64,000 bases of DNA from Pseudoalteromonas ruthenica (GTDB lineage Bacteria; Pseudomonadota; Gammaproteobacteria; Enterobacterales; Alteromonadaceae). Positions 53,507 through 61,762 of this stretch are shown one piece after another. The position numbers were made by a program, and so were the translations under genes. How positions within the stretch are numbered: position 1 is the first letter of the stretch; each line of letters begins with the position of its first letter. The notes beneath the pieces are model-generated. The model saw only the letters and a program-made list of their open reading frames with translations, made no database searches and was not told the origin of the DNA. Location: NCBI RefSeq assembly GCF_008808095.1, contig NZ_CP023396.1, forward strand, positions 992,001 to 1,056,000. The letters run 5' to 3'.

Positions 53507-53523
53507 AACAGGTATGACCAGAT
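53507..53523 (+). promoter_or_regulatory. Candidate FadR operator upstream of fadH
   Basis: AACAGGTATGACCAGAT matches 14 of 17 positions of the E. coli FadR consensus I recall (ATCTGGTACGACCAGAT). It lies 20 bp before the fadH start codon, where a bound repressor would block transcription. Confidence 0.6.
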
Positions 53524-53543
53524 AATAGTAAAGGGGTAACACC

Positions 53544-55511
53544 ATGCTAGAACAACCACTAAAATTGATGCATGGAGAATTAAGAAACCGGCTCGTGATG
53601 GGCTCTATGCACACCGGTTTAGAAGAGGGTTGGCATAATCGCAAACGCCTCGCTGCATTCTACGAAGAACGCGCGAAGGGAGGCGTGGGCCTCATCGTCA
53701 CCGGCGGTTATAGTCCAAATATTCGCGGAAAGCTTACGCCTATTTCGTCCTCCTTTAACAGTGTATTTGATGTAGTAAAGCATAAAAAATACACCCAAGC
53801 CGTGCACAAACACGGTGGCAAGATTTGTTTGCAACTGCTTCACGCCGGACGGTATGCCTACCACCCATTTAGCTGCGCGCCAAGCGCTATTCAGGCGCCT
53901 ATTTCGCCTTACACGCCGAAGGCTATGTCGGTGGGGATGATAAAAAGCACCGTTAAAGACTTTGCCAAAAGCGCCAAGCTAGCGCAAAAAGCCGGTTATG
54001 ATGGCGTCGAAATCATGGGCTCGGAAGGCTATTTAATAAACGAGTTTATGGCACCGCATACCAATAAGCGCACCGACGAATATGGCGGTAGCAATGAAAA
54101 CCGTATGCGTTTAGCTAAGGAAATCGTCTCAGCCGTGCGCGCTGCTGTCAGTGATGACTTTATGATTGTATTTCGCCTGTCGGTGATGGATTTAATTCCT
54201 GATGGTTCGACAGCCGAAGAGGTTACTGCTCAGGCCAAAGCGCTGGATGCGGCGGGTGTTGATATTTTCAACACCGGCATTGGCTGGCACGAGGCGCGCG
54301 TGCCAACAATTGCTTCTATGGTGCCGCCAGGGGCCTTTAGAGAAGCTTCAGAGCGCCTTAAACAAGCAACAGATAAGCCCGTTATTGCCGTCAACCGTAT
54401 CAACACGCCGGAAATAGCCAATAGCATTTTAAACCAAGGTCAAGCCGACATGATATCCATGGCTCGGCCACTGCTTGCTGACCCAGAGCTCTTTAATAAA
54501 TATGCGCAACAACGCAGCGAACAAATCAATATTTGCATAGGGTGTAACCAAGGCTGTCTGGATCACGTGTTTAAAGGGCAACGAGCCACTTGCTTAGTGA
54601 ACCCACTGGCCGCATTCGAGCTTGACTACGCCATCACAAAAGCCACAAAAGCGAAAAAGGTATTGGTTGTTGGTGCTGGACCTGCGGGACTCGCAGCAAG
54701 TATTTATTTACGCCAACGTGGCCATAATGTCACCTTAATCGAAAAATCCAATGATTTAGGCGGTCAGTTCAATCTCGCTATGCGTATCCCGGGTAAAGAA
54801 GATTTTCAATTAGCACTCAAATACTTCAGTGAAGAGGTGGTGCGTCAAGGCGTTGATTTACAAACCAATACGGCATATGAGCCGGCCATGCTTAACGAAT
54901 ACGATGATGTGGTATTCGCCTGTGGGGTGTCGCCTCGTGAAGCGGATATTGAATGCGCCGATGGTAAACGAATCTATCGTTATGACGAGGTTATTCGCGG
55001 TGACGTGACGCTCACCGACCGCATCGCTATTTTAGGTGCAGGTGGGATAGGTTTTGATATGGTTGCGTTTTTAACCGAGCAACATCACCAAAGCGTTGAG
55101 CATTTCAAAGCCCAGTGGGGCATTGAGCAACCCATTGAACTGCATAAAAGCGATAGAAAGATTTATATGCTTAAGCGCAGTGCAGGGCGTTTCGGTAAAG
55201 GGTTAGGGAAAACTACGGGTTGGATCCACCGTAAAGTGGCAAAGATGCACGACGTGGAGCAAATTGGTGAATGTCAGTACGAGCGTTTTGATAACGAGGG
55301 ATTACACATTCGTGTAAATGGCGAAGCAAAAGTGCTGAATGTTGATACTGTGATAGGTTGCATTGGGCAAACTGCCAATGATGCCCAATTTAAGCAAGTT
55401 GATCAGCAACATAGTGCTCAAGTCCATGTCATAGGTGGTGCTAAGCTGGCAGCAGAAATTGACGCTAAGCGGGCAATTAAAGAAGCCTTACTAGTAGCGA
55501 GAGAAATTTAA
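53544..55511 (+). CDS. fadH: 2,4-dienoyl-CoA reductase (NADPH)
   Basis: FadH reduces 2,4-dienoyl-CoA during breakdown of polyunsaturated fatty acids, common in marine bacteria. The 655-residue flavoprotein has an N-terminal OYE-like FMN barrel (about residues 1-330, with 'LQLLHAGRY', 'HTNKRTDEYGGSNENR'). A 4Fe-4S site follows (CIGCNQGC then an 11-residue gap and C), then a Rossmann FAD/NADPH domain ('VLVVGAGPAGLAAS' and 'IAILGAGGIGFDM'). An AAGGGG ribosome site precedes the ATG. A FadR-like site just upstream suggests induction by long-chain acyl-CoA. The gene is monocistronic. Confidence 0.96.
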   Translation: MLEQPLKLMHGELRNRLVMGSMHTGLEEGWHNRKRLAAFYEERAKGGVGLIVTGGYSPNIRGKLTPISSSFNSVFDVVKHKKYTQAVHKHGGKICLQLLHAGRYAYHPFSCAPSAIQAPISPYTPKAMSVGMIKSTVKDFAKSAKLAQKAGYDGVEIMGSEGYLINEFMAPHTNKRTDEYGGSNENRMRLAKEIVSAVRAAVSDDFMIVFRLSVMDLIPDGSTAEEVTAQAKALDAAGVDIFNTGIGWHEARVPTIASMVPPGAFREASERLKQATDKPVIAVNRINTPEIANSILNQGQADMISMARPLLADPELFNKYAQQRSEQINICIGCNQGCLDHVFKGQRATCLVNPLAAFELDYAITKATKAKKVLVVGAGPAGLAASIYLRQRGHNVTLIEKSNDLGGQFNLAMRIPGKEDFQLALKYFSEEVVRQGVDLQTNTAYEPAMLNEYDDVVFACGVSPREADIECADGKRIYRYDEVIRGDVTLTDRIAILGAGGIGFDMVAFLTEQHHQSVEHFKAQWGIEQPIELHKSDRKIYMLKRSAGRFGKGLGKTTGWIHRKVAKMHDVEQIGECQYERFDNEGLHIRVNGEAKVLNVDTVIGCIGQTANDAQFKQVDQQHSAQVHVIGGAKLAAEIDAKRAIKEALLVAREI

Positions 55512-55622
55512 TAGTGCCTAGCAAAGCAAAAGCTAACTGCTGTCAATAATATGAAATAACTTCCGGCACCCGGCGGTCTGTGTGCTATATCAATATTAGT
55601 TAACTCAGACCCAAGGTGCCCT

Positions 55623-56306
55623 ATGCTCACCACCGTTACCGGTGTTTACCGTTCCCTGCTATCACAACTCAGCTTTCTCGATGGGTTACCATCGTTGTGT
55701 ATGCGCTTAATTCTTGCCCCTGTGATGATCATTGCGGGCTTTAATAAACTCAACCTTGCTAATAGCGACCTTGCGTGGTCGCAACGATTACTCGCCGATG
55801 CCAATGTCATTGCTTGGTTCGGCAATAGCGACTGGGGCTTAGGCCTACCATTTGCTGAGGTACTTGCTTTTTTAGCCGGGTGGACCGAGTTTTTAGGTGG
55901 ATGGCTCATCCTTGTTGGCTTGTTTACACGCTTAGTGAGTATCCCTTTAATGTTTACCATGGTTGTGGCCGCTACAACCGTGCATTGGCATAATGGCTGG
56001 TTTGCAATTACGCCAACTAACCCAGATACCAGTGCCGCGAAAGTGCTTGAGTGGGCAGGGGTTCCAGGAGCGCAGCAGAGTCTGGAGAACTCCATACAAG
56101 CTAAGCAGCGGCTCGATATTATGAAGCAGCTGATTGCCGAAAATGGCCGCCCTGAGTATTTATATGAAACCGGCAATATCGTCATTCTTAATAACGGTAT
56201 TGAGTTTGCGAGTATCTATTTTGCCATGTTGTTAGCGCTATTTTTCTATGGTGGTGGTCGTTTTGTCAGCCTCGATTATTACTTGCGTCCAGCACCTCGT
56301 GAATAA
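55623..56306 (+). CDS. DoxX-family membrane protein, HvfX-like
   Basis: A 227-residue inner-membrane protein with about four hydrophobic helices. The 'RLILAPVMIIAGFNKL' start, 'FLGGWLILVGLFTRLVSIPLMFTMVVAATTVHWHNGW' middle and 'NNGIEFASIYFAMLLALFFYGGGRFVSLDYYL' end match DoxX proteins of the group now called HvfX. HvfX genes often sit with hvfABC, encoding a small cysteine-rich RiPP and its maturases, but none of those is next to it here. AAGGTG lies before the ATG. The function of DoxX proteins is poorly known (redox balance is one suggestion). Confidence 0.82.
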   Translation: MLTTVTGVYRSLLSQLSFLDGLPSLCMRLILAPVMIIAGFNKLNLANSDLAWSQRLLADANVIAWFGNSDWGLGLPFAEVLAFLAGWTEFLGGWLILVGLFTRLVSIPLMFTMVVAATTVHWHNGWFAITPTNPDTSAAKVLEWAGVPGAQQSLENSIQAKQRLDIMKQLIAENGRPEYLYETGNIVILNNGIEFASIYFAMLLALFFYGGGRFVSLDYYLRPAPRE

Positions 56307-56346
56307 CGCCAGGTGCTAGCCACTCATTCTCAGGAGCTACAACTCT

Positions 56347-56368
56347 ATGGCCCGTTTGGGCCATTTTT
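56347..56368 (+). terminator. Terminator of the DoxX-family gene
   Basis: ATGGCCC and GGGCCAT form a perfect 7-bp stem with a GTTT loop and then TTTTT. Confidence 0.9.
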
Positions 56369-56424
56369 ATCATCGCTTGAATATGGTACTCTTTTGTTAA
56401 TTATTCACATTCTCATATATAGCC

Positions 56425-56976
56425 ATGAATGCAAAAGAGCTTTTATTAAATCGTCAATCTGATAGCCAGCTTTCTTTTCCCGGGCCTAATGCTCAACAAC
56501 TTGAACTTATTCAACAAGCGGCACTGAGAGTACCAGATCATGGCCACCTTGCGCCGTGGAAATTCGTCGTTTTACAAGAACGCCAGCGCGAAAAGCTAGG
56601 TGATATTTTCTTACAGGCGGCGCAAAAAGAAGACATGGGCGAGCGAGTGATTGAGCGTGCAGCCTCATTGCCTGAGCGAGCTCCAATGGTGATCGTCTGT
56701 ATCATGAAGTACATTGAACACGATAAAGTGCCGTGGGTCGAGCAAGTGGCCAGTGCTAGCTGCGCGACATTTGCGATGCAACAAGCGGCATTTGCTCAAG
56801 GTTTATCGGGTATTTGGCGAACGGGTGCATTTGCAAAATCAGCCACAGTTAAACAGGCTTTAAAGCTCACTGATGACGATGAAATTGTCGGCTTCCTTTA
56901 TCTGGGAACGCCCACCGTGGATTGTCCTAAGAAGCGTCGCCACCAAGTCGCTGATTTTTTTACCGACTCGCTGTGA
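56425..56976 (+). CDS. YdjA-like nitroreductase
   Basis: A 183-residue FMN-dependent NAD(P)H nitroreductase of the small YdjA type. 'RQSDSQLSFPGPNAQQLELIQQAALRVPDHGHLAPWKFVVL' is the family N-terminus with the FMN phosphate contacts. 'QQAAFAQGLSGIWRTGAF' and 'VGFLYLGTP' close the fold. Such enzymes are dimeric and reduce nitroaromatics or quinones in vitro; the natural substrate is unknown. The ribosome site is weak. A hairpin without a T run lies about 35 bp after the stop. Confidence 0.92.
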   Translation: MNAKELLLNRQSDSQLSFPGPNAQQLELIQQAALRVPDHGHLAPWKFVVLQERQREKLGDIFLQAAQKEDMGERVIERAASLPERAPMVIVCIMKYIEHDKVPWVEQVASASCATFAMQQAAFAQGLSGIWRTGAFAKSATVKQALKLTDDDEIVGFLYLGTPTVDCPKKRRHQVADFFTDSL

Positions 56977-57205
56977 ACTATTTTAATAAGTTAGTGTCAA
57001 ACGCCCTGTGCGGGCAACGAGCGTTGTATTGTGCCCGCAGCTACGAATGAGTCATCTTTCATTAACCTTTTATTTGTTATTGTGTGTCGAATTTCGCCAA
57101 ATTAACGGGAAAATAATCTAAATGCTCGGTTTTTTATCATGATTATTTTTGTTAGGCTAAGTTTTGAGCAGACCCTAATAAATAATAAGAAGAAGATGTA
57201 TTGCT

Positions 57206-57583
57206 ATGGGTAATCTATTTTTAAGAGAGAAAGAACGCTGGGGCTTATGGACTTTCTGGGGTGTCGTTGGGGCGTTATTGACGACCTATGTGGCGATGCT
57301 AACCAAAGCGCCTCTTTACATCACCTTGAGCGCCATGGCCGTAGTCGTGTTTATTGCCATTTGGATGCTTTACACTAAACGTTTTGGCTTTTTACGAGCA
57401 CTTAAGGTCTCCGCTTATATTTTGTGTTTCAGTGCATTACCGGCTTTGTGTTTGCTCATCGTTCCTGCCAGTAAGAATCAACGGCCAGAGCTTATTACCC
57501 AAAGTGTGATTTTTGCACTGTTGGCGCTTATAGGCTGTGTTATTTGTGCGCTGATCGCCAAGCGCCCTCGGCAATATTACTAA
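57206..57583 (+). CDS. Hypothetical four-helix membrane protein
   Basis: A 125-residue hydrophobic protein with four predicted helices (about residues 13-33, 38-56, 67-85, 97-117) and a short charged N-terminus. I recognise no family. An AAGAAG site lies about 10 bp before the ATG. It is 56 bp upstream of a tRNA-Ser gene. Confidence 0.6.
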   Translation: MGNLFLREKERWGLWTFWGVVGALLTTYVAMLTKAPLYITLSAMAVVVFIAIWMLYTKRFGFLRALKVSAYILCFSALPALCLLIVPASKNQRPELITQSVIFALLALIGCVICALIAKRPRQYY

Positions 57584-57639
57584 ATTGATTTAAAACGCTT
57601 TACAGCGCCAGCAAAAGTCATTAATATGCGCGCCAATTC

Positions 57640-57730
57640 GGAGAGATGGCAGAGCGGTTGAATGCACCGGTCTTGAAAACCGGCATGGGTTAATAGCCCA
57701 TCTAGGGTTCGAATCCCTATCTCTCCGCCA
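57640..57730 (+). tRNA. tRNA-Ser (anticodon UGA)
   Basis: The acceptor stem GGAGAGA pairs with TCTCTCC, followed by G and an encoded CCA. The D arm is present, and the anticodon stem CCGGT pairs with ACCGG around CT-TGA-AA. A long class II variable arm (CATGGGTTAATAGCCCAT) and the T arm with GGTTCGAAT follow. The anticodon TGA is at 57674-57676, so it reads UCA and related serine codons. Confidence 0.98.
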
Positions 57731-57740
57731 CCTCATTCCC

Positions 57741-57766
57741 AAAACCGCCTTATTGGCGGTTTTTTT
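57741..57766 (+). terminator. Terminator after tRNA-Ser
   Basis: AAAACCGCC and GGCGGTTTTTTT flank a 5-nt loop, 10 bp after the tRNA. Confidence 0.88.
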
Positions 57767-57820
57767 CGTTTTGCTTCCCGTTATAATGGCGGCTATTAAC
57801 CTATTAGGATTTACTCGCTC

Positions 57821-58195
57821 ATGCATAATGTAATGCGTATTGTTGCTTGGGGCATTGTGGCATTTTTATATGCACAGGGCTTAGATGTGGTGTTAACTCT
57901 CGTTCGCGATGCCGAGCTAAACTGGATTATGACGTTAACTGCCATCGCCGGTTTCAACCTGCTTACCGCCCATTTAATCACAAAATACGATAACACCTTG
58001 GCTATTTTAAGCGCACTGATCATAAGCTGTTTGGGCATCATCGTATTTGGGGTCATGATCCAGCCATTATTCGTTGGGCTCCCTTATTGGCTATGGGTAT
58101 TTAGCATTGTGTCTTTGCTGCTTTTCGTTTGGTTAATGCCTTGGATCAGCGCAAAAGTGGCCAATAGTTCGGCAAATGAGCGCTCATCGTCTTAG
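57821..58195 (+). CDS. Hypothetical four-helix membrane protein
   Basis: A 124-residue protein with four hydrophobic stretches (about residues 5-27, 34-52, 60-80, 88-112) and a Ser-rich hydrophilic tail. No family is recognised. AGGA lies about 11 bp before the ATG. It sits between the tRNA terminator and the FKBP gene. Confidence 0.6.
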   Translation: MHNVMRIVAWGIVAFLYAQGLDVVLTLVRDAELNWIMTLTAIAGFNLLTAHLITKYDNTLAILSALIISCLGIIVFGVMIQPLFVGLPYWLWVFSIVSLLLFVWLMPWISAKVANSSANERSSS

Positions 58196-58276
58196 ATTTT
58201 CTAGCCAGCACTGACGTGCGTTTTTCAGTGTGTTACCCTGTGCAGGCATTTATAGAAACAAAAGATGAACAACTTT

Positions 58277-58894
58277 ATGTCTGATAAATTTAATACCGAC
58301 GCGGAAAAGGCAAGCTACGGCATTGGCCTACAAATGGGTGAGCAACTAAAAGCAACCCCTTTCGAAGGAATGAACGTAAATTCCGTGTTTGAAGGAATGA
58401 AGGATGCCTTTACCGGTGAAAGCTTCCAAGTAGAAATCCCTGAAATCCAGGCAGCGTTTGAAAAAATTAACGCTGAGATTCAGCAACGCCGCGAAGAAGA
58501 AGCAAAAGTATTGGCCGCAGAAGGCGAAGCTTTTCTAGCTGACAACGCTAAGCGTGCAGAAGTAACAGTGACTGAATCGGGTCTACAGTACGAAGTAATC
58601 GAACAGGGCGAAGGTGACAAGCCTAGCGCTGATGCGACCGTTCGCACTCATTACCACGGTGCACTTATTAACGGTACTGTATTTGATAGCTCTTACGAGC
58701 GCGGAGAGCCTGCAGAGTTCCCAGTAGGTGGTGTTATTAAAGGTTGGACCGAGGCGTTACAAATGATGCCTACAGGTTCAAAGTGGCGCTTGTATGTGCC
58801 GCATGACCTTGCTTACGGTGAGCGCGGTGCAGGTGCAGCTATTGCTCCTTATTCAACACTTATTTTCGATATCGAGCTTATCGATATCCTGTAA
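58277..58894 (+). CDS. fklB: FKBP-type peptidyl-prolyl isomerase, FklB-like
   Basis: A cis-trans proline isomerase of about 205 residues with two domains. The N-terminal dimerisation helices (about 5-85, 'ASYGIGLQMGEQLK', 'FEKINAEIQQRREEEAK') precede an FKBP domain (about 110-205, 'VRTHYHGALINGTVFDSSYERGEPAEFPVGGVIKGWTEALQMMPTGSKWRLYVPHDLAYGERG'). There is no signal peptide, so this is the FklB-like cytoplasmic type. The ATG at 58277 gives the family length; an in-frame ATG at 58265 is also possible, and neither has a strong ribosome site. Confidence 0.93.
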   Translation: MSDKFNTDAEKASYGIGLQMGEQLKATPFEGMNVNSVFEGMKDAFTGESFQVEIPEIQAAFEKINAEIQQRREEEAKVLAAEGEAFLADNAKRAEVTVTESGLQYEVIEQGEGDKPSADATVRTHYHGALINGTVFDSSYERGEPAEFPVGGVIKGWTEALQMMPTGSKWRLYVPHDLAYGERGAGAAIAPYSTLIFDIELIDIL

Positions 58895-58907
58895 GTGTTA
58901 TACGCAT

Positions 58908-58935
58908 AAAAAAACCGCCAACTGGCGGTTTTTTT
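58908..58935. terminator. Bidirectional terminator after fklB
   Basis: AAAAAAACCGCCA and TGGCGGTTTTTTT form a perfect 13-bp stem, with A and T tracts on both sides, between convergent genes. Confidence 0.93.
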
Positions 58936-58946
58936 ATGGCTTAAAT

Positions 58947-59465
58947 TTAGCTGTCATGGTCAGAGTTTCGAGCTTGCCATGCTTTTTTAACACCGCGACA
59001 CCACAAAAAATCAACTACTATAAAGCTAATAAGCGCGGCGACTGTGCCACACACCAGCGAACCTACTAAAAACGCAGGCCCAATGGTTGTGAGGCTGTCA
59101 CTCAGCCACTGCCAACTTGCTTCAAAGTAAAAGGCTTGCTCTTGATGTCCTAAAATCCACGTACCGACCAAATAAGAAAAATAGAAAATCGGCGGCATAG
59201 TCAAAGGGTTGGTGATCCACACTAGGGCGATGGACAAAGGCAGGTTGACCCGCAGAGGTATTGCCACAGCAGCCGCTAAAATCATCTGGAAGGGAACCGG
59301 AATGAATGCGAAAAATAGGCCTACGGAAAAGGCACCTCGCGCCGATCGTCTGTTTAAATGCCACAGATTAGCGTCATGTAAAAATCGCCCAAATATGCGT
59401 AGCGACTTTTGCTGTTTAATCTTATTGTGATCGGGTAAAAACCGTTGAATGGTTTTCTTCGCCAT
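58947..59465 (-). CDS. DUF2062 family membrane protein
   Basis: A 172-residue membrane protein of the DUF2062 family. Its mark is 'RSARGAFSVGLFFAFIPVPFQMILAAAVAIPLRVNLPLSIALVWITNPLTMPPIFYFSYLVGTWILG' at about residues 40-106. A second hydrophobic pair near the C-terminus completes the fold. The function is unknown. It is often found beside comEC and msbA in Alteromonadales and vibrios. Its start overlaps the divergent comEC ORF start by 21 bp. Confidence 0.88.
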   Translation of the reverse strand: MAKKTIQRFLPDHNKIKQQKSLRIFGRFLHDANLWHLNRRSARGAFSVGLFFAFIPVPFQMILAAAVAIPLRVNLPLSIALVWITNPLTMPPIFYFSYLVGTWILGHQEQAFYFEASWQWLSDSLTTIGPAFLVGSLVCGTVAALISFIVVDFLWCRGVKKAWQARNSDHDS

Positions 59466-61703
59466 GGGATAGGGCCCTGTACATCTATTGCGGTGTGCAG
59501 TGGATTCGCGTTCGGGTGTATTTTGTCACTTTTCACCCCGTCACTGCCAGTACTTTTTATCATAATACCTATAATGGCAATAATCAGGGTGTATTGTGGT
59601 GTATTTTTAGGCTTTATTCGCGGTGTGGTCTTCGCCATTGGCTATACCCTGGTTTACCACCAACTTATATTTACTTGGCAAGGGCCACCACTGAATGGTG
59701 CATACGTTGAGGTACATGGTACAGTGCAACAAACACGGGTATTGGGGGCAACTCAATTTGTCACCTTACGCCTCAATGATGTGGCTGATTACGCTGTTCC
59801 TTTTTATCAAAACCATTTACTCAGTGTAGCGGTGCATGCCAATCAGCCTGTCGCAATGGGTGCTAAGCTGAGCGCTGATATGCGCGTTAAATCGAAACGC
59901 TGGCGTGTTAACTACGATGTGCTCGATAGGCGAATTTATGGGTTTTTACATGGGTTCAGTTTCACGGGAAGCTCAGCTAAAAACATAACGATTACTAACG
60001 CACCGCCGTCGATAAGGCAGCATTACATGGCTTGGTTGAAAGCGCAGTTGCAACCGCTTGAGTTAAAAGGCGTATACTTAGCACTACTGAGCGCAGAACG
60101 CAGTGATATAGAGCCCAAGCACAATCAGTTCTTCAAACACAGCGGTATTATCCATTTATTAGCCATTTCCGGATTGCATATCTCTTTGCTGTACGGGTTG
60201 TGCTTTATAGGTATTAAGTGCGGGCTTTGGTGTGTAGCGCATGGGTTGCGCTCAGGACAATGGCAACAGGCCCTTACAAACCGATTAGTGGCAGGTGTGG
60301 CGCTTTTGATATCTGGTATATTTGTGCTGTTATGCGCGCTGCCTATCAGTGCTCAACGAGCTTGGCTAATGTTAGCCGTTTTTGTTTGGCTGTATTTTTC
60401 ACGACAACACTATTCGTTGTCGCGATGCTTGCTTATCGCCTTGGCCTGCGTGTTGTTAGCGAATCCCTTCGCGTTACTTAATATCGGGCTTTGGTTTTCT
60501 TTTTTAGCTGTGGCGGCCATTGTTATTGCTTTGGTGCAGTCGCAACGATGGCACTGGCTTAGTCGTTATATGTTCATTCAGCTATGGTTGTTTATTGCCT
60601 TAGCGCCATTGAGTGCAGCGACGTTCGGTGGATTTTCATGGGCCAGTGCCCCAGTGAATCTGGTTGCCGTGCCTTTTGTCAGCTTTATTTTATTGCCTTT
60701 ACTGATTGTCGTGGTATTAACAGGGTTCAGTGAACCAATGCTGTGGCTATTACGTCAATTAGACTTGGCGCTATCCTCGACGTTAGAAGGGGTGATAGAG
60801 CTTGGCCCAGTACTTTGGTTTTCCACCGGTGAGCTTGATATCACAGTGGTTATGATTTATTACCTTGTGGTTATGGCCATGCTGATAAAACCCAGTTTAT
60901 GGCCTGTGTGTTATGCAGGGGGATTGTTTGTTGGCTATTGTGCACAGCAATGGGTTTATCAACCCAGATGGCAACTTGATGTGCTTGATGTCGGCCATGG
61001 GCTAAGCATAGTGATCAGCCGCCAGGGCAAAGCCGTGGTATATGATCTCGGACCTAGTTATTTCTCGCGCTACTCGATAGTTAAAAATACCTTGCTACCT
61101 ATCATTAACGCGCGAGACTTGCAGGTCGAGCATACCATTATTTCACACAGCGATAATGATCATGCTGGCGGGTTAGAGCACTGGCTACAAGCAGGGTATG
61201 GGCACACCTTGAAACCCTTTCATAATGGTAATCCAGGTATCTGTAGAATGAGCGAATTGAGCTGGCATGGCTTGACTGTTCGCTCTATTTGGCCACACAG
61301 CAATCAGCAAAATGACAATGCTAATTCTTGTGTGGTGCATATCAGTGATGGCAAATACAATGTGCTACTAAGCGGTGATATCACCGAGCGAGAAGAGCAG
61401 CAGCTGTTAACGCAAGATAAGATAAGGCCAGTGGATGTCTTGGTCAGTGCCCACCATGGCAGTGACAGCTCTTCTAGTGCCGCGTTTATTAAACAAGCCA
61501 AGCCTAAGGTGGTGATTCACTCAAGTGGCGCCCGTCGTAATTGGCAGATGCCACACCCCGAGGTGTTCGCACGTTTTGCAGCGCATAATGCTGAGCAATA
61601 CCAAACTAAATTGCAAGGTGGTATTCGGGTGCAATTTTATGACACCGAAATGCAGATAAAAACAGCAAAAGCAGACAAAAGCTATTGGTTTATCAGTGAT
61701 TGA
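59445..61703 (+). CDS. comEC: ComEC/Rec2 family DNA-uptake channel protein
   Basis: ComEC is the inner-membrane channel through which single-stranded DNA enters during natural transformation. The 752-residue protein has N-terminal helices, a DUF4131-like soluble domain (about 60-180) and the Competence transmembrane domain ('HSGIIHLLAISGLHISLLYGL', about residues 220-490). It ends in a beta-lactamase-like domain ('LDVGHGLSIVIS', 'HTIISHSDNDHAGGLEHW', 'LSGDITEREEQQLL', 'SAHHGSDSSSS'). The ORF opens with a TTG inside the divergent DUF2062 start region and has no clear ribosome site, so the true start may be a little later. The msbA gene follows 59 bp downstream. Confidence 0.93.
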   Translation: MNGFLRHGIGPCTSIAVCSGFAFGCILSLFTPSLPVLFIIIPIMAIIRVYCGVFLGFIRGVVFAIGYTLVYHQLIFTWQGPPLNGAYVEVHGTVQQTRVLGATQFVTLRLNDVADYAVPFYQNHLLSVAVHANQPVAMGAKLSADMRVKSKRWRVNYDVLDRRIYGFLHGFSFTGSSAKNITITNAPPSIRQHYMAWLKAQLQPLELKGVYLALLSAERSDIEPKHNQFFKHSGIIHLLAISGLHISLLYGLCFIGIKCGLWCVAHGLRSGQWQQALTNRLVAGVALLISGIFVLLCALPISAQRAWLMLAVFVWLYFSRQHYSLSRCLLIALACVLLANPFALLNIGLWFSFLAVAAIVIALVQSQRWHWLSRYMFIQLWLFIALAPLSAATFGGFSWASAPVNLVAVPFVSFILLPLLIVVVLTGFSEPMLWLLRQLDLALSSTLEGVIELGPVLWFSTGELDITVVMIYYLVVMAMLIKPSLWPVCYAGGLFVGYCAQQWVYQPRWQLDVLDVGHGLSIVISRQGKAVVYDLGPSYFSRYSIVKNTLLPIINARDLQVEHTIISHSDNDHAGGLEHWLQAGYGHTLKPFHNGNPGICRMSELSWHGLTVRSIWPHSNQQNDNANSCVVHISDGKYNVLLSGDITEREEQQLLTQDKIRPVDVLVSAHHGSDSSSSAAFIKQAKPKVVIHSSGARRNWQMPHPEVFARFAAHNAEQYQTKLQGGIRVQFYDTEMQIKTAKADKSYWFISD

Positions 61704-61762
61704 GTTTTGTTTTTGCTTTGCTAAAGCTACAATACCCGCTATTGCGTTGATTCGAGAGTATT

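Noticed and set aside
57009..57039. GC-rich hairpin TGCGGGCA/TGCCCGCA after the nitroreductase as a terminator
   Set aside because: The loop is long (15 nt) and no T run follows on either strand, so I did not list it as a terminator.
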